The notes: generated by a model not told the origin, from the letters alone. 64,000 bases of DNA from JABHCC01 sp034658635 (GCA_034658635.1 JAYEFL010000286.1:3379-67378); one strand, 5' to 3'. Shown: positions 34,907 through 43,574, counted from the stretch's first letter. Numbers and translations are program-made.

Positions 34907-35611
34907 TCAAATAAGAAAACTCAGATCCTCTCCAGGGTTAATCTCTACAGCTTCTTCTCCGAACTTGAAGATCCTTGCCGGACGGGGACCAATCAATTCT
35001 ATCCTGGTATTGCGAACAGATAACATAGTTCCTTCACGCAAGCCCAAAACAATAGTATCCTGATTTACCTCCAGAAATTCTTCTATTCTCTGCTCCCGTG
35101 TTTCACCAGCATGACCATCAGGATTAGCATCAAGGTAATGAGGATTGATCTGGAAGGGAATCAGGTTCAGGGCATGCAAACCATGGGGATCAACGATCGG
35201 CATATCATTGGTAGTTTTAATTGTTGGGCAAGCCATATTAGACCCTGCACTCCAGCCTACAAAAGGGGTCCCGGTCAATACTTTCTCTCTGATGGGATCA
35301 AGTAATTTTTGATCATGAATCATCCTGGTCAATTGCCAGGTATTTCCTCCACCTATCACTATGGCATCAGCTTCCTTAATCGCTTTTACCGGATCAGCAT
35401 GAAGGTGTATTGAATCAACTTTATATCCTATCTCATCAAATCGCTCCTGGACCTTCTTTGCATAATCATCAAATGAAAATGTAACTCCTGCGAAAGGAAT
35501 AAAGAGAGTTTTCTTAATCCTGGGACCTAGAAAGTCTTGGATTTCAAATTTTGGATAGTCTAAATATGCCTCACCGGCATTGGTGGAATTACTGATTAAT
35601 AAGAGCCTCAT
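34907..35611 (-). CDS. pepE: Peptidase E (alpha-aspartyl dipeptidase, S51)
   Basis: A 234-residue cytosolic serine peptidase that cleaves Asp-X dipeptides. The fold is the class I glutamine amidotransferase type, with GGGNTWQLTRM and the nucleophile Ser in GWSAGSNMACPTIKTTNDMP; INPHYLDANPDGHAGETRE holds the conserved His. Length is normal (about 230). It lies 23 bases after the E1-like gene, probably in the same transcript. Confidence 0.92.
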   Translation of the reverse strand: MRLLLISNSTNAGEAYLDYPKFEIQDFLGPRIKKTLFIPFAGVTFSFDDYAKKVQERFDEIGYKVDSIHLHADPVKAIKEADAIVIGGGNTWQLTRMIHDQKLLDPIREKVLTGTPFVGWSAGSNMACPTIKTTNDMPIVDPHGLHALNLIPFQINPHYLDANPDGHAGETREQRIEEFLEVNQDTIVLGLREGTMLSVRNTRIELIGPRPARIFKFGEEAVEINPGEDLSFLI

Positions 35612-35634
35612 GATAAATGTGTTTCAAGTGGTTT

Positions 35635-36399
35635 TCAAAAGTTTTTCAAAATATTCTCCGCGATAAAGTTATTCGGATTTTTCTTAATTCTAAGAAAATT
35701 AAATTGCTGACTCATCACACTATAGATCAACATCTGCCCCGACAAAACCTGGCCTGTTCCCAATATGATTTTCAGAGCTTCATTTGCTTGCATTAAACCC
35801 ATAATACCAGGTAAAATGCTGTATATTCCAAGTAAAGGACTTTGTTCAAGATTTTCATTTTCCGGTTGGGGGAAAAGGCACCTGTAGCTGGGTCCTCCCT
35901 GATAATTAAAAACCGACAGCTGCCCCTGGGTTTTATAGACAGAAGAATGCACCAGGGGTTTGTTATTCAACACACAGGCATCACTTAACACATATCTGGC
36001 TTGAAAATTATCTGTGCAATCAAGAACCAGGTCATGTTTTGCAACAATATCTAAAGCATTGTTATAGCTGGCCCTGATTACAACCTTCTCAATATCAACC
36101 GCATGATTCATTGCCTTCATAAGGGATGTAGCCACAATAGCTTTGTGTTTCCCTAAATCTTTAACACCATAAAATACTTGTCTCTGAAGATTCGAAACAT
36201 CAACCACATCATCATCCATAATGGTCAGATGACCTACTCCTGTGGCCGTTAGATATTGAATAGCCGGGCATCCCAGTCCACCAGCGCCAACAACAAGAAT
36301 TCTGGCCATTTTTATCTTTTCCTGACCTGATTCTCCAACCTCTTCAAGGAGTATATGGCGATGATATCTCGATTTCTCACTATCTGACAATATACTCAT
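35635..36399 (-). CDS. ThiF/MoeB/HesA-family E1-like adenylyltransferase lacking the cysteines
   Basis: A 254-residue member of the E1-like family. The ATP-binding motif VVGAGGLGCP (37-45), the acidic MDDDVVDVSNLQRQVFY and DCTDNF (127-132) are intact, so adenylation of a ubiquitin-like C-terminus (ThiS or MoaD type) is possible. But the zinc site of MoeB/ThiF is largely lost: CYRC is SYRC here (Ser171, Cys174) and the C-terminal CxxC is replaced by NPNNF. The segment that normally carries the conserved Cys (CxEAGV-like) reads EQSPLLGIY. No sulfur-carrier protein or thiamin/molybdopterin gene is adjacent. The substrate is uncertain. Confidence 0.85.
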   Translation of the reverse strand: MSILSDSEKSRYHRHILLEEVGESGQEKIKMARILVVGAGGLGCPAIQYLTATGVGHLTIMDDDVVDVSNLQRQVFYGVKDLGKHKAIVATSLMKAMNHAVDIEKVVIRASYNNALDIVAKHDLVLDCTDNFQARYVLSDACVLNNKPLVHSSVYKTQGQLSVFNYQGGPSYRCLFPQPENENLEQSPLLGIYSILPGIMGLMQANEALKIILGTGQVLSGQMLIYSVMSQQFNFLRIKKNPNNFIAENILKNF

Positions 36400-36410
36400 G
36401 CCCCGAAGGT

Positions 36411-36446
36411 AAAAAAAAAGGTCGATTCTGAAATTCAGAACCGACC
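36411..36446 (-). terminator. Rho-independent terminator after the outer-membrane barrel gene
   Basis: On the minus strand GGTCGGTTCTG, a five-base loop and CAGAATCGACC (11 bp with one G-T pair) are followed by a run of nine T. It terminates the sigma/anti-sigma/barrel transcript about 60 bases after its last stop codon. Confidence 0.9.
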
Positions 36447-36458
36447 TAAACCTAAACC

Positions 36459-36496
36459 CTATATGTTAACCATATCTGTTAACCATATCTGTTAAC
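36459..36496. repeat. Short 13-base tandem repeat
   Basis: CATATCTGTTAAC occurs twice head to tail (36471-36483 and 36484-36496), preceded by a degenerate copy ending TATGTTAAC. It sits between the barrel gene stop and its terminator, so it is part of a 3' untranslated region. No role can be assigned. Confidence 0.6.
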
Positions 36497-36507
36497 CTCA
36501 ACGATGA

Positions 36508-37347
36508 TTAATCTCCTATATGAATCCCAATAGTTACAGGATAAATATCCGGACCCATTCCGTCGTTGAAAAGTGTTTGAGGATAATAATTTGCAAACAA
36601 GGCTATATCCCCATAACCAACTCTGGCAGTAAAGCCATACCTGAAATCTCTGAGATTAAAAGTGTCTTTAGTTTTAATTTTCTCCTTCTCTCCGCTGCTA
36701 ACATACTTTTGAACCTGGCGGGATCCAATCCTCAAACCTCCAATAACACCACCTGAAAGTATAACACGCTTACGTTCTCCATATACAGGTATTTGTATTT
36801 CAGCCATCAGAGGGAGGTTAATGTAAGTTGTACTCAGTCGGTTTTTATCCAGATCCATATCAACCGGTACTCCAGTCATCATTCCATCCACCTCTGTGAT
36901 TTTCACATCATTAAGCAACATATACCTGTTGTATTCCAGTCCTAAACCAGTAACAATACCAAAATAATTATTTGCTAAACCCAATGATTTTTCAGCAAAA
37001 TTCAAGCTGAATCCCCATGATCGTCCCATATCAAGGTCCATAAATCCAGCATCTGCTGGTAAGTCTAATGCATAATCTGCATTAACAAAATTAGTCAGGC
37101 CAAACTCCATACCTTCCCAGGTTCCATCCATTCTTTTGTGGTGCTTTTTCTTTGTAATTCGCTCATTAATCACAATTTCATCAAAATCATTCTCGTCTGT
37201 AATAATTCTGATTTCCTTACCATCCTCTACAATTATGGTATATTTCTTTTTACCAATTCTGACTTTTGAAGTGTCAGCATCTTGTGAAAAAACACCTGTT
37301 CCTAATCCGAACAATAATATCAGTGCAAGAGATGTAAATCGTTTCAT
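36508..37347 (-). CDS. PorT-like outer-membrane beta-barrel protein
   Basis: A 279-residue protein with signal peptide MKRFTSLALILLFGLGTGVFS-Q, a charged linker with ITKKKHHKRMDGTW (about 55-75), then amphipathic strands of a small barrel (GMEFGLTNFVNADYALDL, RVGYGDIALFANYYPQTLF). The fold resembles the PorT/OMP_b-brl group of Bacteroidota. The start at 37347 gives a proper signal peptide; the frame is open to 37371. It lies 60 bases after the putative anti-sigma gene, so it may be a target or partner of that regulatory pair. Confidence 0.85.
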   Translation of the reverse strand: MKRFTSLALILLFGLGTGVFSQDADTSKVRIGKKKYTIIVEDGKEIRIITDENDFDEIVINERITKKKHHKRMDGTWEGMEFGLTNFVNADYALDLPADAGFMDLDMGRSWGFSLNFAEKSLGLANNYFGIVTGLGLEYNRYMLLNDVKITEVDGMMTGVPVDMDLDKNRLSTTYINLPLMAEIQIPVYGERKRVILSGGVIGGLRIGSRQVQKYVSSGEKEKIKTKDTFNLRDFRYGFTARVGYGDIALFANYYPQTLFNDGMGPDIYPVTIGIHIGD

Positions 37348-37406
37348 ACTTATTGATTTAATAGTTTTCATTATTTGATGATAAGACGGTTAGAGGATTC
37401 AGAAAG

Positions 37407-38468
37407 TTACAAACCCTCTTGAAACTGCTTGTTTCTTCGTCCGTTAATTGGTGTAGAGAAGGCTACTAAACGAGAATCAAATGCTACGGATTCAAGCTTT
37501 CCATCATCATTGTATTCTCTGTTCAGATCCACCGGTAATGACAGTAAATTGGATACCTTGTCAATTCCGGCATCTGCCAGTTCCCAAAAACTAAATTTTG
37601 TTTTTTTAACAAAATCAGCATCCTGACCAAGAATTTGCTCTCTCAAAACATTTCCGGTATAAGCCAAAAAGGTTTGGTATTCAATATCCTGCTGAGAAGG
37701 AAGGGTTCGATGTATAAAAGCATACGACTTGTCGGCAATAGGAGAGGAAGAATTTAGCAATCTCACAGGCAGCTTTCCTGCTGGTGAAATACTAAGCATA
37801 GCAAAGCCCGGGTCAATAACCGGTTCAATAATAGCTTTGGCATCAGGAGCAAGCAAGATTTTTACCGGATCAGTCAATGCAATTTTATCAAATTTCGATG
37901 GATTAATAAGCTTATTTAAATAAATGACCTGACGTGAGGAATCCTTAGCTATTAATGGTGGTTCCTGAACAGCCTCATTAGGTGAGAAGATAAACCAGCC
38001 CAAAACAATTATTGCAGCTGCAGACACCAAGCTATAAACATACATGGGAATTTGAATTCTCCTTTTCTGCAAACTGGCTTTGTTTTCAAAAACAATACTT
38101 GAATCTGGTTTCAGGATAGTTTGTTTCAGCCTCTGAAACAGGACGGCCTTATTGTTATTAACCTCCAGGCTTGTATCGAAAATCTTTTCTTCGGCCGGAA
38201 TCATATCCCCTTCTATCCTGGCAATACAATCTATCTCATCTTCAGATAATTCTGGCAAGTTAAGATCAGTTCTGAACAAATCAGTCTTCCCGGGGCATGT
38301 CAACACAGGAGCTTCCAAGGTCAGAAAATCAGAAAAATCAGGATCGATATGAAGTTCCGGATGAGATTTAAGAAATGTCAATAGCTCATTTATCCTGACA
38401 TCTGAGAGATTTCCCTCCTGATAATCAAGCATCCATGCTTCTACGTTATTTCTTGTGATCTTTTCCAT
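37407..38468 (-). CDS. Putative membrane anti-sigma factor
   Basis: A 353-residue protein with a cytosolic N-terminal part (about 1-140; WMLDYQEGNLSDVRINELLTFLKSHPEL is typical of proteins paired with ECF sigma factors in Bacteroidota), one membrane helix (about 145-163, YVYSLVSAAAIIVLGWFIF) and a periplasmic part of about 190 residues. No zinc-anti-sigma HxxxCxxC motif was found. It overlaps the sigma gene by one base, strong evidence for functional pairing. The anti-sigma role is inferred from topology and position. Confidence 0.75.
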   Translation of the reverse strand: MEKITRNNVEAWMLDYQEGNLSDVRINELLTFLKSHPELHIDPDFSDFLTLEAPVLTCPGKTDLFRTDLNLPELSEDEIDCIARIEGDMIPAEEKIFDTSLEVNNNKAVLFQRLKQTILKPDSSIVFENKASLQKRRIQIPMYVYSLVSAAAIIVLGWFIFSPNEAVQEPPLIAKDSSRQVIYLNKLINPSKFDKIALTDPVKILLAPDAKAIIEPVIDPGFAMLSISPAGKLPVRLLNSSSPIADKSYAFIHRTLPSQQDIEYQTFLAYTGNVLREQILGQDADFVKKTKFSFWELADAGIDKVSNLLSLPVDLNREYNDDGKLESVAFDSRLVAFSTPINGRRNKQFQEGL

Positions 38469-38953
38469 TAAACTACTTGCTCCATTGACCCGATATAATT
38501 TTTTAAAAATACCCGGGCTCTGTATATGTAAACTTTCACCTGTGCCTCGCTCAAATCAGTTATTTCAGCAATTTCCTTATATGAATACCCCTCATAATCT
38601 CTTAACATGACAACCGATCTTTGGTCACCGGGCAGCCTTTCAATTGCTTCATTCAAAATCTCCTTAAGATCTGAATATTGTTCATTATGCGAATAGCTTG
38701 CCGGATCCACCTGTTCAAAATCTGTTTGTCTTTTATCTTTTCTTATCTGATCAATCATTGCATGGTAAGCAGTGGTAAACAAATATGACTTAGCTTTCTT
38801 TCCATCAACTTTTTTCGCATTAACCCACAGACGCTCAAATGTATCCTGAACAACATCACGTGCTTTTTCTTCATCCTGAATGTTCTTCAGAATGAATCGA
38901 AACACTGCATCAGCGAACTGATCCACACAAAGGTTATACTCCTTTACAGTCAT
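38468..38953 (-). CDS. ECF-type RNA polymerase sigma factor
   Basis: A 161-residue sigma-70-family factor with only regions 2 and 4. Region 2 contains AYHAMIDQIRKDKRQ; region 4 contains LPGDQRSVVMLRDYEGYSYKEIAEITDLSEAQVKV (helix-turn-helix). It is followed by a membrane protein likely to hold it inactive. A perfect TAnnTTTG element lies just upstream. Confidence 0.93.
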   Translation of the reverse strand: MTVKEYNLCVDQFADAVFRFILKNIQDEEKARDVVQDTFERLWVNAKKVDGKKAKSYLFTTAYHAMIDQIRKDKRQTDFEQVDPASYSHNEQYSDLKEILNEAIERLPGDQRSVVMLRDYEGYSYKEIAEITDLSEAQVKVYIYRARVFLKNYIGSMEQVV

Positions 38954-38967
38954 AATAGGGCTAAGGT

Positions 38968-38975
38968 CAAATGTA
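38968..38975 (-). promoter_or_regulatory. Putative -7 element for the ECF sigma operon
   Basis: The minus strand reads TACATTTG, an exact TAnnTTTG, about 15 bases before the sigma-factor ATG. The -33 position is weak (T run). Autoregulation by the ECF factor is possible but not shown by the sequence. Confidence 0.4.
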
Positions 38976-39018
38976 AAACGTTCGTTGCTACGAAAAAGTT
39001 ACAAATAATATCGTAGGG

Positions 39019-39049
39019 GTCGACCCTTTCTATTATGTGTCAACCCTTT
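39019..39049 (+). promoter_or_regulatory. Paired direct repeat upstream of the acid-phosphatase remnant
   Basis: GTCGACCCTTT (39019-39029) and GTCAACCCTTT (39039-39049) start exactly 20 bases apart, about two helical turns. The first copy is part of the palindrome GGGTCGACCC. They precede TATATTTA, one mismatch from TAnnTTTG, and lie between the divergent sigma and phosphatase genes. An operator is possible. Confidence 0.35.
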
Positions 39050-39080
39050 TATATATTTACACCACGCAATGTAATATATC

Positions 39081-39611
39081 ATGAAAAAATTCCTCCTCCC
39101 TCTTCTGCTAGTAGCAATGCTGATCCCCTCCTGCAAAACAGAACAATCAGCACCCGATGCTGAACAAATGGTAATGGCTACTCTGTGGTTTCAACATTCA
39201 GGAGAAGCACGTGCTCTGTATTATCAGGCATACAATCTTGCTGAATTAAGGGTAAGACAAGCCCTTGACACTTTACCGGATAACCTTCCTAAGGCAGTCA
39301 TTGCAGATATCGACGAAACTATTCTGGATAATAGCCCTTCTGAAGGAAAAAATATTCTTGAAAGTAGCAGGTTTAGTTCGGAACGATGGAAGGCCTGGAC
39401 AGACAAGAGATCAGCAATCGGACTCCCCGGAAGTCTTGAGTTTGCACGGTTTCTTGAAACTGTTGGAGTAGATTTGTATTACATATCAAATCGATCTGTT
39501 GATGAACAAAATGCTACTCTGGATAATTTAAAGAAGCTGGGGTATCCCTTTTTCTTGCTAAATAGTTTCAATGAACATATCTTTGACCAACCGTTCAGTC
39601 ATAATAATTGA
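39081..39611 (+). pseudogene. Truncated class B/e(P4)-type acid phosphatase lipoprotein
   Basis: The 176-residue product starts with a lipoprotein signal (MLIPSC, Cys18) and has the HAD nucleophile motif VIADIDETILDN (Asp76, Asp78), WTDKRSAIGLPGSLEF and YYISNRSVDE, as in the OmpP4/5'-nucleotidase lipoprotein family of about 260 residues. It ends soon after LKKLGYPFF with a non-family tail. The C-terminal third, which carries the conserved Lys and the GDNLxDF acidic motif for metal binding, is missing, and the next gene starts 12 bases later, leaving no room for it in another frame. Probably inactive, although a short stable product cannot be excluded. Confidence 0.7.
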
Positions 39612-39623
39612 CAATTATATTTT

Positions 39624-40199
39624 ATGTCACCAAGAACTGAAAAACAATTCGAAGAAATTCGTTCCAGTCGCAAGTTTCAAATTACGGAAGCAGCTCTGGA
39701 GATTTTTGCTACAGAGGGCTATGAGAAAGCGTCCATCGCAAAAATTGCTCAGGCCGCAAAGATTTCCAAAGGACTCATGTATAATTATTTTTCTTCCAAA
39801 GAGGAATTACTCAAAGCGGTTATCATGATGGGTATTGAAGGATTAATAGAATCATTCGGGAAGGCTGAGGATGAACTTGACACTCCTGAAGAACTTAAAA
39901 TATTCATTAAAGGTGGTATGGATATCATGCGGAAGGAGTCACATTTCTATAAATTATACTTCACCATCTTTTTCCAGCCTGCTGCACAGAAGATATTTGC
40001 AGAAAATTATCAGGTGCTGATTGGTAGTTTACTGGAAGACATAGCCAATTATTTCAAGAAAAAAGGCGATCCCCACCCAATGGAAAAAGCAACCCTTCTG
40101 GGAGCATTAATGGATGGGTTCGGAATGTATTATCTTATGAACCCTGAACTCTACGATCTTGACATTTATGAAAAAATCATTTTTGATCTCTTTAAATAA
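39624..40199 (+). CDS. TetR/AcrR-family transcriptional regulator
   Basis: A 191-residue regulator. The N-terminal helix-turn-helix (about 10-60) contains ALEIFATEGYEKASIAKIAQAAKISKGLMYNYF; the C-terminal ligand-binding helical domain ends DIYEKIIFDLFK. It is the first gene of a five-gene transport operon and probably controls it; no operator could be picked out. The next gene begins eight bases after its stop. Confidence 0.92.
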   Translation: MSPRTEKQFEEIRSSRKFQITEAALEIFATEGYEKASIAKIAQAAKISKGLMYNYFSSKEELLKAVIMMGIEGLIESFGKAEDELDTPEELKIFIKGGMDIMRKESHFYKLYFTIFFQPAAQKIFAENYQVLIGSLLEDIANYFKKKGDPHPMEKATLLGALMDGFGMYYLMNPELYDLDIYEKIIFDLFK

Positions 40200-40206
40200 C
40201 GATAAC

Positions 40207-40971
40207 ATGAAAGCCTATTCAATGCGAATCCTAAGCATTTTTTCAGCTCTGGTGATGATTTCAGGAACGGTCTGCAGTCAGGATACTAGCGCCAGACAGG
40301 TGATTGAAAAAGCAGATAAAAACATGGAAGGAGAAAGCTCAATCAGTACGATGAGTATGAGCATTGTCAGGCCAAACTGGGAAAGAACTCTGGAATTCAA
40401 AAACTGGATGAAAGGTGATGAATATGCCATAACCCTTGTTACTTCACCTGCTAAGGAAAAGGGAATGTCATTTTTAAAGCGTGGTAATGATATGTGGAAC
40501 TACCTGCCGGGAATAGGCAGGATGATCAAACTTCCTCCTTCAATGATGTCGCAGGGCTGGATGGGTTCTGACTATACAAATGATGACGTTTTGAACGAAA
40601 CTTCTTTGGTGGATGATTACAGACAAACATTTATCGGTGAGGAAACTATAGAAGACAGAGAATGCCATATAATCGAAATGATCCCGGCTGAAGAATCCAA
40701 CATCGTTTGGGGCAAAGTAATCACATGGGTTTCAAAAAAAGACTTCATTTTCATGAAACATGAGTATTACGATGAAGATGGATATCTGGTCAGAACTGAA
40801 AAACTAGGAACCATTAAAAAAATGGACGACCGTTTTATCCCAACAATCTATGAGATTATTCCTGCTGATGAGCCCGATCAAAAAACCATAGTCAGAATCA
40901 TAAGTATGGATTTCGATGTGGATATCAAAGACTCTTTCTTCTCTCAACAGAACATGAAAAGACTCAGATAA
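40207..40971 (+). CDS. LolA-like outer-membrane lipoprotein-sorting protein
   Basis: A 254-residue secreted protein (signal MRILSIFSALVMISGTVCS-Q) of the outer-membrane lipoprotein-sorting family: a curved beta-sheet with FKNWMKGDEYAITLVTSPAKEKGMSFLKRGNDMWNYLP, MSQGWMGSDYTNDDV and the C-terminal ISMDFDVDIKDSFFSQQNMKRL. Family members carry a lipid or lipoprotein through the periplasm. The start at 40207 is preferred over an open-frame extension that overlaps the regulator gene. It is followed by permease, permease, ATPase and barrel genes, i.e. a complete inner- to outer-membrane path. Confidence 0.88.
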   Translation: MKAYSMRILSIFSALVMISGTVCSQDTSARQVIEKADKNMEGESSISTMSMSIVRPNWERTLEFKNWMKGDEYAITLVTSPAKEKGMSFLKRGNDMWNYLPGIGRMIKLPPSMMSQGWMGSDYTNDDVLNETSLVDDYRQTFIGEETIEDRECHIIEMIPAEESNIVWGKVITWVSKKDFIFMKHEYYDEDGYLVRTEKLGTIKKMDDRFIPTIYEIIPADEPDQKTIVRIISMDFDVDIKDSFFSQQNMKRLR

Positions 40972-40983
40972 GACATTAAGCAT

Positions 40984-42204
40984 ATGAATTATTATTTTAA
41001 AATGGCATGGAGGAATATCTGGCGTAATAAGCGCCGGACTTTGATTACTGCAGCATCTATATTGTTTGCCGTATTCTTCGCCATCCTGCTGCGATCCATA
41101 CAACTTGGGTCATACGCTAATATGGTCGACAATGTAGTTCAGGCATATACCGGGTACATTCAAATTTTTGATACCCAATATAAGGGCGATGAAAGTATTG
41201 AAAATTCAATAGAATTGAATCCAAACCTGCTTTCAGAAATCGAAAGTGTAAAGAATGTTACATTAGCTCTCCCACGCCTGGAATCATTTGCCCTGGCCTC
41301 TTCAGGAAATCAAACCAAAGGAGTTATGGTAGTGGGAACCGACCCTGAAAAAGATGATCAGCTGACTGGTTTATCATCCAAAATTGTCCAGGGAAATTTT
41401 CTGAGAAAAGGAGATCAGGGAGTTCTGGTTTCAGAAAGATTGGCCTCTTACCTTAAAACCTCAGTAGGCGATACTGTGATTCTGATTTCTCAGGGATATC
41501 ATGGGGTTAGCGCTGCTAATCAATTTATGATTCAGGGAATTATACGATTCCCATCCCCTGATCTAGATAACAAGATGATCATGATGGATCTTCCTGTTTG
41601 TCAGGATTTTTATTCAGCATATAACCTGATTTCATCTATCTCTTTAAACCTGAAAGAGGAGAAAAAAATGAATCAGACGGTTAAAGACCTTCAGGAAAGC
41701 CTTGGAGATCAATACGACGTAAGGAGTTGGAAAAAAATACTAACCCAACTTGTACAACAAATCGAAGGGGATAATGCCGGAGGCCTTGTCATGTTATTCT
41801 TACTGTACATGATCGTAGGATTTGGGGTTTTTGGCACCGTTCAAATGATGACAGCAGAAAGGCGTAAAGAATTTGGAGTAATGATAGCTGTGGGTATGCA
41901 AAAACGGAGACTTGGCGGAATCCTGGCCATGGAAATGATAATGATTGGTCTCTTAGGTGCTTTGTCAGGAATTGTACTGAGTTTGCCAATAGTATACGAA
42001 CTTTACATACACCCCATAACCCTAAGTGGCGAAACTGCAGAAACAATCATGTCGTTTGGAATGGAGCCCATTATGCCAAGCGCCTGGGAAGCTGGCTACT
42101 TTTTCAGTCAGGCAGGTGTGGTTATGATTATTGTATCCCTGGCAGTATTCTTTCCAATATTATCTGTTACTCGTTTAAAAGTTAGCAAGGCTCTCAGAGC
42201 ATAA
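40984..42204 (+). CDS. ABC transporter permease (FtsX/LolE-MacB type)
   Basis: A 406-residue protein: N-terminal membrane helix (about 15-40, starting MAWRNIWRNKRRT), a periplasmic domain (about 45-260) and three C-terminal helices (about 275-300, 315-345, 375-395) in the FtsX-type order. LolC/LolE and MacB share this topology, which suits mechanical extraction of lipids or lipoproteins and not pore transport. It works as a pair with the next gene. Confidence 0.9.
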   Translation: MNYYFKMAWRNIWRNKRRTLITAASILFAVFFAILLRSIQLGSYANMVDNVVQAYTGYIQIFDTQYKGDESIENSIELNPNLLSEIESVKNVTLALPRLESFALASSGNQTKGVMVVGTDPEKDDQLTGLSSKIVQGNFLRKGDQGVLVSERLASYLKTSVGDTVILISQGYHGVSAANQFMIQGIIRFPSPDLDNKMIMMDLPVCQDFYSAYNLISSISLNLKEEKKMNQTVKDLQESLGDQYDVRSWKKILTQLVQQIEGDNAGGLVMLFLLYMIVGFGVFGTVQMMTAERRKEFGVMIAVGMQKRRLGGILAMEMIMIGLLGALSGIVLSLPIVYELYIHPITLSGETAETIMSFGMEPIMPSAWEAGYFFSQAGVVMIIVSLAVFFPILSVTRLKVSKALRA

Positions 42205-42225
42205 CACCTCAAAAAAGATTACGAA

Positions 42226-43518
42226 ATGATACCATCAATATCTTGGAAAAACATTTGGAGAAACAGGGTCAGAAGCCTTGTGGTAATTACCGCAATTACC
42301 CTGGGATTATTTGGGGGCCTCTTTTCATCAGCCATTTTCAAAGGAATGTCAGAGAGAAGGTTTGAAGAAGCATTAAGCAAAGAGATTACTCATATCCAGA
42401 TTCACAATCCTAAATATCTTGAAAATCCAGAAATTGGATTTACAATTCCTCAGCCATCAGAACTGATTGATTTTATCAAAAGCAAGGAAAGTGTAAAAGC
42501 CGTTTCTTCAAGATTGAAGATTACTGCCATGATTGGCAGCTCTTCATCAAATTATGGCGTAAATGTTGTCGGGGTGGATCCTGAGAAGGAGAAAGAGGTT
42601 TCAAAACTGTACACAGCCCTTCTCTCACCAGAGGAAATCACCAAACAATATGGCATTATTGATCCAACAGATTTGGAACAGTTTCAAGCCGATAGTGTAG
42701 GATTCTATTTTGAGAACACTAGAAGAAATCCAATGTTTATTGGTGAAGAGCTTGCGCATAAACTCAGAATAAAAGTCAGGTCAAAAGTAGTCATCACCTT
42801 TCAAAACGCCAACGGAAATCTAACAGGAGGAGCATTCAGGGTATGTGGAATATTCCGAACAGAAAACTCCGTATTTGAACAAACCAATGTATTTGTCAGA
42901 CAAAATGATCTGATTGGATTAACGGGATTAGAGGCAGAATCGGCTCATGAGATTGCAATTTTCTTACATGATGTGGAACAGGCCGGTGAACTAGCCGCTC
43001 TTCTATCAGAAAATTATCCAAATCTTGAAACAAGTGATTGGAAAACTCTGGAACCGACTTTAGCCATGATGACAGATATGATGGATGTAACAATGACAAT
43101 TATTATTGTCATCATCCTGCTCGCTCTCGGATTTGGTATTGTGAACACCATGCTCATGGTTGTTATGGAAAGAGGAAAAGAAATTGGAATGCTTATGGCT
43201 GTCGGAATGAGCAAGCTAAGGGTATTCTCAATGATTATCCTGGAATCTGTACTGCTCTGTTTAACAGGAGCCGCAGCTGGCATAAGTATCAGCGTGTTAT
43301 TGATAGAAATCTTTTCAAGCAAAGGAATTGATATGACAGCTTTTGCTCAGGAGGGTTTTGAAGCAATGGGCTTTGCAGCAGTCTTTTATCCTACTTTGGG
43401 AGCAGAATTCTATCTCGAAGTCACCCTGCTTGTTGTTCTCACCGGTGTTCTTTCATCCGTATATCCGGCCTGGAAAGCCCTAAAACTAAATCCCGCAGAT
43501 GCACTAAGATCAGAGTAA
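42226..43518 (+). CDS. ABC transporter permease (FtsX/LolC type), second subunit
   Basis: A 430-residue protein with the same topology as its upstream neighbour: SWKNIWRNRVRSLVVITAI at the start, a periplasmic domain, and three C-terminal helices with MVVMERGKEIGMLMAVGMSK before the fourth segment and LKLNPADALRSE at the end. The two permeases are related but clearly diverged, consistent with an asymmetric heterodimer. 21-base gap between them. Confidence 0.9.
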   Translation: MIPSISWKNIWRNRVRSLVVITAITLGLFGGLFSSAIFKGMSERRFEEALSKEITHIQIHNPKYLENPEIGFTIPQPSELIDFIKSKESVKAVSSRLKITAMIGSSSSNYGVNVVGVDPEKEKEVSKLYTALLSPEEITKQYGIIDPTDLEQFQADSVGFYFENTRRNPMFIGEELAHKLRIKVRSKVVITFQNANGNLTGGAFRVCGIFRTENSVFEQTNVFVRQNDLIGLTGLEAESAHEIAIFLHDVEQAGELAALLSENYPNLETSDWKTLEPTLAMMTDMMDVTMTIIIVIILLALGFGIVNTMLMVVMERGKEIGMLMAVGMSKLRVFSMIILESVLLCLTGAAAGISISVLLIEIFSSKGIDMTAFAQEGFEAMGFAAVFYPTLGAEFYLEVTLLVVLTGVLSSVYPAWKALKLNPADALRSE

Positions 43519-43525
43519 CGATATT

Positions 43526-43550
43526 GTAAGGGCGCACGGCCGTTCGCCAC
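43526..43550. repeat. GC-rich palindromic repeat between permease and ATPase genes
   Basis: GGCGcaCGGCCGttCGCC (43531-43548) is an 18-base imperfect palindrome, much richer in GC than its surroundings. It resembles the dispersed GGGGCGAACGGCCGTTCGCC-type intergenic repeat (a familiar pattern in many phyla). It may form an RNA hairpin that tunes expression of the ATPase. Confidence 0.5.
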
Positions 43551-43574
43551 AACGAGTAAAAAACTAAAGAAAAA

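Noticed and set aside
36459..36496. CRISPR-like array
   Set aside because: The 13-base units are directly tandem without spacers and number only two to three.
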